Source: Rhodomyrtus psidioides
Taxonomy: Eukaryota > Streptophyta > Magnoliopsida > Myrtales > Myrtaceae
NCBI GenBank assembly: GCA_021437785.1
Contig: JAILYB010000215.1
Span: 682,001 to 746,000, forward strand
DNA length: 64,000 bases
Direction of reading: 5' to 3'
The stretch's first letter is position 1. Each line of letters starts with the position of its first letter. Below, one piece after another: positions 58,325 through 64,000 of the stretch. The notes under the pieces are model-generated. The model saw only the letters and a program-made list of their open reading frames with translations, ran no database searches and had not been told where the DNA came from. Made by a program: the position numbers and the translations under genes.

Positions 58325-58959
58325 AACAAACGGGGATGTCACGTCCCGAACCCGGCGGGCACGCGAACATCCCACCACAGCCATTTGTTCTTGATGAAAC
58401 CCAGGATCCATCGGCCAACAACAAATCGAGGCTTCTAAATGAAAAGCATGCGGAAGCGGTAAAATAACTCCATACATTAAAAACAACAAGATGACTTAGG
58501 ACAGAAACAGGGTAAGCCTCTTGTTAATGGCAAACACACTTCAAAGCTTACAATTCTAAATCCTCAAATTCAATAAGCAGCCCCTAAGGTTACAAAAAAG
58601 GTTAATATTTATTCTCTTCCAAAGTTGTCTTCCAACATCAATCCATGGCAAGCTCGGGTTTCCATTGTCTGAGACCTGAAAATGTTGGTCCCACGACGGG
58701 GTGAGATATAAATCTCAGCAAGCTCTCCCTAAACCTAAACTAGGCCATTAGTACCTCCAGACATCTTTTTTTTTTTAAGGAGCATGCAATAGCTCATCAA
58801 GAAAAGGAATACACGGCACTCAATGCTTCATAAAAGACACTACGATTGGCATAAAACAATCACAATTCCAAGGCATTCATAACATCAAGACCAAGTTCGT
58901 ACTAGAGCAACAATCCATCATATGCATACATAAAGAATAGTTTCAGTCTCATCATTCAA

Positions 58960-59275
58960 GGGCTCACAAGTCATTTCTTCAATCAATGGCTCACTAGCCA
59001 TATTTCATTGATCAAGGACTCGTTAGCCAGTTCTCATGAATCAAGGGCTCACTAGCCATATTTCATGAATTAAGGGCTCACTACCCGATTCATCTTTCAA
59101 GCGCTCAATAGCCAATTCTCATGAATCAAGGGCTCACTAGCCGATTCATCTTTCAATGGCTCACTAGCCATTTCTCATGAATCAAGGGCTCACTAGCTGA
59201 TTCATCTTTCAAGGGCTCAATAACCAATTCTCATGAATCAAGGGTTCACTAGCCAATTTCACCTTTCAACATGTG
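58960..59275. repeat. Tandem repeats CAAGGGCTCACTAGCC in LTR
   Basis: About ten degenerate units of CAAGGGCTCACTAGCCAATT alternating with TCTCATGAAT and ATTCATCTTT spacers. Confidence 0.75.
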
Positions 59276-60321
59276 AATCACCCATGGCCGAATCACATAA
59301 TGCATAGCACAACAATGCACATAAGGCAATCAATCAATTAAGTCATCCCCTTTTCCAATTCAAGCACAATTTCACACATTTGACAATCAAGAGACCACAT
59401 GCCACATGGCCATTCAAGGATACATGGCAACCGAACATCCACATAGCAATTTGAATCAAGAATTTCACAATATCATCCCAAGGCAACAAGCAAGGTTCGG
59501 TCACCACAAGACACATTCGGCCTCAATCAATTCAAGCACATTACAACACATAGGACTCATCAATTGAACCTCAAATTCGTCCCTTAGTACCCTAACGTCC
59601 TAATAAAGGTTTAGAAGTTGCTTACCGCTTCAATTGAGCTTGGAATTCTAATCAAAATGAGCCACCAAGCTCAGTCCACGATAGGTCAAAACAGGGCAAC
59701 CACACAGCCCTAGGAAAATCCACAATTTCATCATTAAAACTCTTCCAAATCCAATTCCATAGAGAAACCACCTTACTAACACATCATATTACTTCCCAAG
59801 ATGCCTTACCGAAGATTTTATGGCAAGGTGACACTTCTACGAACCACCAAAGGGCTCGGTTCACTCGGTCTTCAAGCAGGGCAGAATCGGTCCTGGATAA
59901 TCAATACCAAACAGCCATTAAATCACCTCTAAACTCTAATTCCTCACACAATCTCCTCGCCAACATGTCAATCTATGTCATTAGGGGTCTTCACGAAAAT
60001 TTTGGAGCTAGGCGACACTCCAATGAGCCTACAAGTGGCTCGGTTCTACAGCCGGCAGCAGGGTCAGTTTCTGACCTTGTAAAACCAAGCATTTTCAACC
60101 ATCAAAATCCATTCAAACTCCAATAAATCCTCAATATCATCTTGCTAAACCCTTATACTATGTGTTGAGAAGACCTTACCGAAAATTAGAAGCAAGACAA
60201 GCCCTTAAATCACTCCTAATGTTCACGGCACCACCTGGATAGTACGGTCCAGTTTTATCCAACAAAATAGCAAGAGATCACCCATTCATACCCAATATAA
60301 TCCATCTTCAAACCATCAAAC

Positions 60322-60902
60322 TAGGGGTGAGCGGTTCCAGGTTCTGGGTAGGTTCCACCTAGAACCTGGAACCTACCCTCGGGTACAGGTTCCTCATTTT
60401 TCGAAACCTGGAACCTACCCTGTGTTCCTTGGAACCTGGAACCTACCCTGCCACAGGTTCCGGATTCGGTTCCAGGGTACCCTAGAACCTGTCGAGTCGC
60501 AAGAAAAGATTTTTTTTATATGAATATGCAAGCTCAAATGTGAAGTAATACATTTTTATACTATAACACCATTAGTCATTTCAATGAATCGTAAGAGAAA
60601 CAACTATAGGAAATAGAAGTAGATAATTAACTATTAACAATGCACAATTGAGGAAAGTTCAAACACTAATATAGAAAATTAGGATTTTTGTTTTATAACA
60701 TATACGGTTCCGGTTCCGATTCCGGGTAGGTTCCATAGAGGAACCGAGAACCAGGAACCGAGAACCGGGAATCGGAACCGGCGGTTCCTCAAAATGAGGA
60801 ACCGAGAACCGGACCCGGACACATTGGAACCGGGAACCGAACCGGAACCGGCGATTCGGTTCTTCGGTTCCCGGTTCTACCCGGGAACCATGCTTACCCC
60901 TA
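60322..60902. mobile_element. Non-autonomous hAT element, 581 bp
   Basis: Terminal inverted repeats TAGGGGTGAGC...GCTTACCCCTA and 8-bp target duplications CATCAAAC (60314-60321 and 60903-60910), the hAT signature. The empty site is visible in the partner LTR near 40557, which has a single CCTCAAAC. The interior is packed with GGTTCC/GGAACC motifs, likely subterminal transposase sites. No ORF of note. Confidence 0.88.
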
Positions 60903-61691
60903 CATCAAACACAATCATATATGTCTTATCTAAGCTTGAGATGTGGTCTTATTGCAAACCAAGCCATAACAAACTCGAAAACCCCATTTGAAGCTCGCGG
61001 GTTCAAGTCTGACCAGTCTGACCTTTGCTCTTTCAAACAGCTCTATGGGACAAACGGCTGCGCCAAATTGAGCTCACGATATGTCGTTAGAACGGCAAGA
61101 GAATAAGCTTTCTAATGTTGGGTGGCTCGTTTTCATACTGTAACGGACGAAGGAGTTATGGCGAAAACAACAAACAGTTCTGGGTCTGGGCAGCGAGCTA
61201 GCCAAGAGAAAAAAGAGAGGAAAAGTGAGAGAGGAATGAGGAGGGGAGGGAGCTCGGCCGAAAATGATGAGAGGAGAGAGAGAAGAGAGTCTTACACACT
61301 TCACTTGGTCAAAGGATTGAATGGTAATTGGGACTTGACTACTATTAATAGCTAAACATGTGTATATGCTCCACCAATGACACTTGTCATTTATCAATAA
61401 TATCTTGAAGCTTCAAAGACCAAATTGCCCTCAAATTTTATGCCACCAAGGGGGATTGACAAAAGACCAAAATGTCCTTAATCAATTCTTAAGGCAAAGG
61501 TATTCTTCCAGGGGCAAAATGGTAATTTCACACTTTCCGTCCAAATTTTCACTTTTCCAATATAAATCACCCTCGATGAGGCGACGTCCAATTCCTTTCA
61601 AATGTTATAATTCTTCATTATCCGATATCCAATTTCGAGAATCCATTCCATGTCAATAGCCTCGAGGAGGGTCGGAATCCGGAATATCACA

Positions 61692-64000
61692 GTGCCTCAC
61701 AAACCGACCTTTTCATCGACAAAACCCGTCATGGACGTAAATATAACAACAGCATCCTGGTGAAAATAGAAACTATAAGTAGGGATGATTTTTGGGGTGA
61801 AGTATTAAATATGAGGGATGAGCATTGGTCCAGATAAAATCAGAAACCGAATCCAATCGACCTTAGAAATTGATCCGGTTTCCAAATCCAAATATTTGAA
61901 CCTACACTGTGCGGTCCAGTTCTCGCGGACCAGCCCTAAATTCTCTCTTTGTAGTCTTGCACCTTATTTGTTGACGCCTCTCAAGAGTATGGTTTTCATT
62001 GTCTCTCTCTACATCTGCTCCCGCGTAACTCAATTTGATAACGATGAACTTGATCCAGCAGAAGTTGCGAAATGAAGCCGCTGAGGCAGTACGTATCCTC
62101 GAAGCGAGTGAGTCGGAACTGGTGGTTGTAACTTGGAACTGTCAGCTAGAGAACCGAAGCCACTTGAGCAAAGGTTGTATCGACAAAAATTCCGAGAACT
62201 AGGAACATGTCCCAACAATCCAGCCTGATACTTCTACCTACTCTAGAACCACTCAGCTCTATTTAGGCTCAATTTATTTTGCGAAAAATAAACAATTTCT
62301 AAAATATTTTCCTATGAGCGATCCCTTCTGTTATTTGAAATAATTAGTTGATAAAAGAATTCCATTATAAAAAATAATGGATGTCTAAATATTTTCATGG
62401 TTGATGAACACATTTATTGTTCGTCCATTTTTGTAGACGATAAAAGAGAATGTTTTACGGAAAATACTTTTCAAAACATTCAATTTTTTGCGCAAAAAAA
62501 TGAGCTAAATATTCTTCTGATTACGAAACCAATATGGCATTGTGATAAAGATGGTCCAGTAATGGGTGAACTATATGAGGAGACGGAGAATATGCGTGGT
62601 GCGATAAAGGATGGTCTGCAAGGTCGTGCATTCAGATATCTTGACTTCTCATGAGTAGGAGGGCATCGTATCCTTCTGCAAATGTCTATACAAGGAAAAC
62701 TCTTTCGTTCTTTACTTTTTAAGAAGGAAGCAAATCCTGCTAGTCGTGCCTCATTATTCAGCCCAGAGATAGTAAAGATAAAAATGAAGCGAAATATCCT
62801 GCAATTTTGCTGGTCTGAAGTACTTGACCGGGGACGGAAAGCAATTACTGGTCTCAAACAACCAACCTCTACATGTAAATTGAGTCCCAATTCTAGCTTC
62901 AATTGAGTTTCAATTCTAGCTTCATCGACTCAGAATCGCATATTCCCTTGCAAAATTATAGGTAAATCGTGGCAAGCAAGCATGTCCAATCTGTACTGTC
63001 TAAAGAGAGAATATACCACATATATTCTTGACGCCGAAGTCAATACACTTGCACATATTTGCTAATTCATTATATCTTTCCTTCTAATACATTGGGTACT
63101 GAGGAACAAGTACCCATGGGAATGAATTTGTGATCAAAACCTTGGTGAACTGGTTGTGTTTCATCCATTGATATACGCCAATCGACACAACATTAGTGTC
63201 AAAACAGCAGTGATTGAGTCCAGTACATTCATACGCTCATCTTCTTCTTTCCTCCATTCAGCATCCAATACCAGCTTGAAAGACCTGAGATAGAGCTTCT
63301 GTTAGCTTCCGAGAATTCAGAGGTTATCTGAAAGACAGATTTATGTGAATGATCTATAATCCATTCTACATGCCGTTTAGGCAGTACTTTTTTGTTTTCC
63401 ATTTTGTCCATAAATGCAGAGGGATCTTATTCAAATAGGGAGCCTGACAAGAAAAACTAACAACACATTTCGTAGTTCTCTGGAAGACAAACTTCTCGAT
63501 AATTTCAGCTATCAGACAATCAGATTGTCCACGAGATTCGGCTATTAACATCCCGTTGTAGAAATCAGAGAACGATGTTAACCAGAATACATCTTTGCTA
63601 AATAATACTCTGGCATTCCACGTATGTTGGCAGGTCATGCCATCTTTAGACATACAAAGAAAAAGAAAAGAGGAGACACACTGATTATCTTTGAGAACTA
63701 CCAGCATGTTTGCAAGAATGGCTACCACATTACATGTTTATTGCCTATGGTATCGTTTGTTTGCAGCGCTATCATGTTGAAGTCCCTATTCGCTATGACC
63801 GTTAATGTGTTAATAGACTTACATGCGAGTATTCCAAAAATGGCCATTCTCTCTTTTCTCTCTTTTCTCACCATCATCCTACTAGTGATTCCATTATACA
63901 CATTGTATTCACAATTTAACAACACAATCTATAATTTAGCGTTAATTATCAACATGGAAATAGTTATTCTAAGATGGCCGTATTAAGATAATCATAATCT
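61692..64000. other. Right-end DNA, no defensible gene
   Basis: Low-repeat sequence. The plus frame 62520-62654 (DGPVMGELYEETENM) faintly recalls the DUF659 part of hAT-type proteins. The minus frame 63366-63728 (120 aa) and nearby minus frames such as FKLVLDAEWRKEEDER and FTKVLITNSFPWVLVPQ, with possible acceptor sites (CTGTCTTTCAG near 63330), may be exons of an unrecognised gene cut by the window edge. None is strong enough to call. Confidence 0.25.

Larger units (their letters stand above)
58337..61691 (-). repeat. Right LTR of element 4 (gypsy, chromovirus-like)
   Basis: Begins TGTCACGTCCCGAACCC and ends GGAATATCACA. Its distal 1.1 kb matches 40240-41347. About 2.77 kb without the hAT insertion at 60322-60902. 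The sequence after it starts GTGCC. The family label is from LTR ends, primer site and polyprotein-end motif only. Confidence 0.65.

Noticed and set aside
62480..62902. 140-codon minus ORF
   Set aside because: Opposes the faint DUF659-like frame, has no motif and shows no gene-like composition.
63366..63728. Possible resistance-gene (TIR-NBS-LRR) fragment
   Set aside because: Only one vague stretch (CLIAEIIEKF) resembles the post-TIR linker; no P-loop or other NB-ARC motif.

Overview
The window is nuclear DNA of a flowering plant. It is dominated by nested LTR retrotransposons with 5-bp target duplications, Ty3-gypsy (Tat/Ogre-type) and Ty1-copia remains, a small hAT element and very little ordinary gene space. 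A Myrtales/Eucalyptus-like source is only a guess from general style.

Layout. 1-393: tail of an unrecognised coding frame plus spacer. 399-16727: intact LTR element 1 (target duplication GTCAT). 16733-21875: spacer with a CT microsatellite, hairpin and fold-back repeats and a broken Ty1-copia integrase. 21881-35070: intact LTR element 2 (CAACT). 35076-41883: pieces of gypsy LTRs and internal regions. 41889-53670: intact LTR element 3 (CTCCT), nested in an older gypsy element whose interior resumes at 53676 and whose other LTR is 58337-61691; that LTR carries a 581-bp hAT insertion. 61692-64000: low-copy-looking DNA with no gene I can defend.

Elements 1-3 are one family. All lie on the minus strand. 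Their LTRs run TGTTGACA or TGTTGACACC to GGTCGCGACA in element sense, their primer binding site matches the 3' end of plant tRNA-Arg(ACG), and they share leader and 3' noncoding sequence. Within each element the two LTRs are almost identical, so the insertions are young. None has an intact pol. Element 3 carries gag, and element 2 only a decayed pol scrap.

Element 1 is the highlight. Where element 3 has gag, it carries about 6.8 kb of different DNA with two long sense-strand ORFs and one antisense ORF. The sense ORFs (6846-8498 and 9260-10657) are diverged tandem copies of a protein joining an HD-ZIP IV-like homeodomain and zipper-loop-zipper (CxxC) to a type-B ARR-like GARP DNA-binding domain, with neither START nor receiver domain. 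The antisense ORF (11105-11842) encodes a coiled-coil protein with its own TATA box and AATAAA signal. The likely reading is a non-autonomous Tat/Ogre-type element carrying two chimeric transcription-factor genes. The copies differ far more than the LTRs do, so both frames have probably been kept open for a long time. The first AUG of these proteins, any splicing, expression and function are not resolved from sequence alone.
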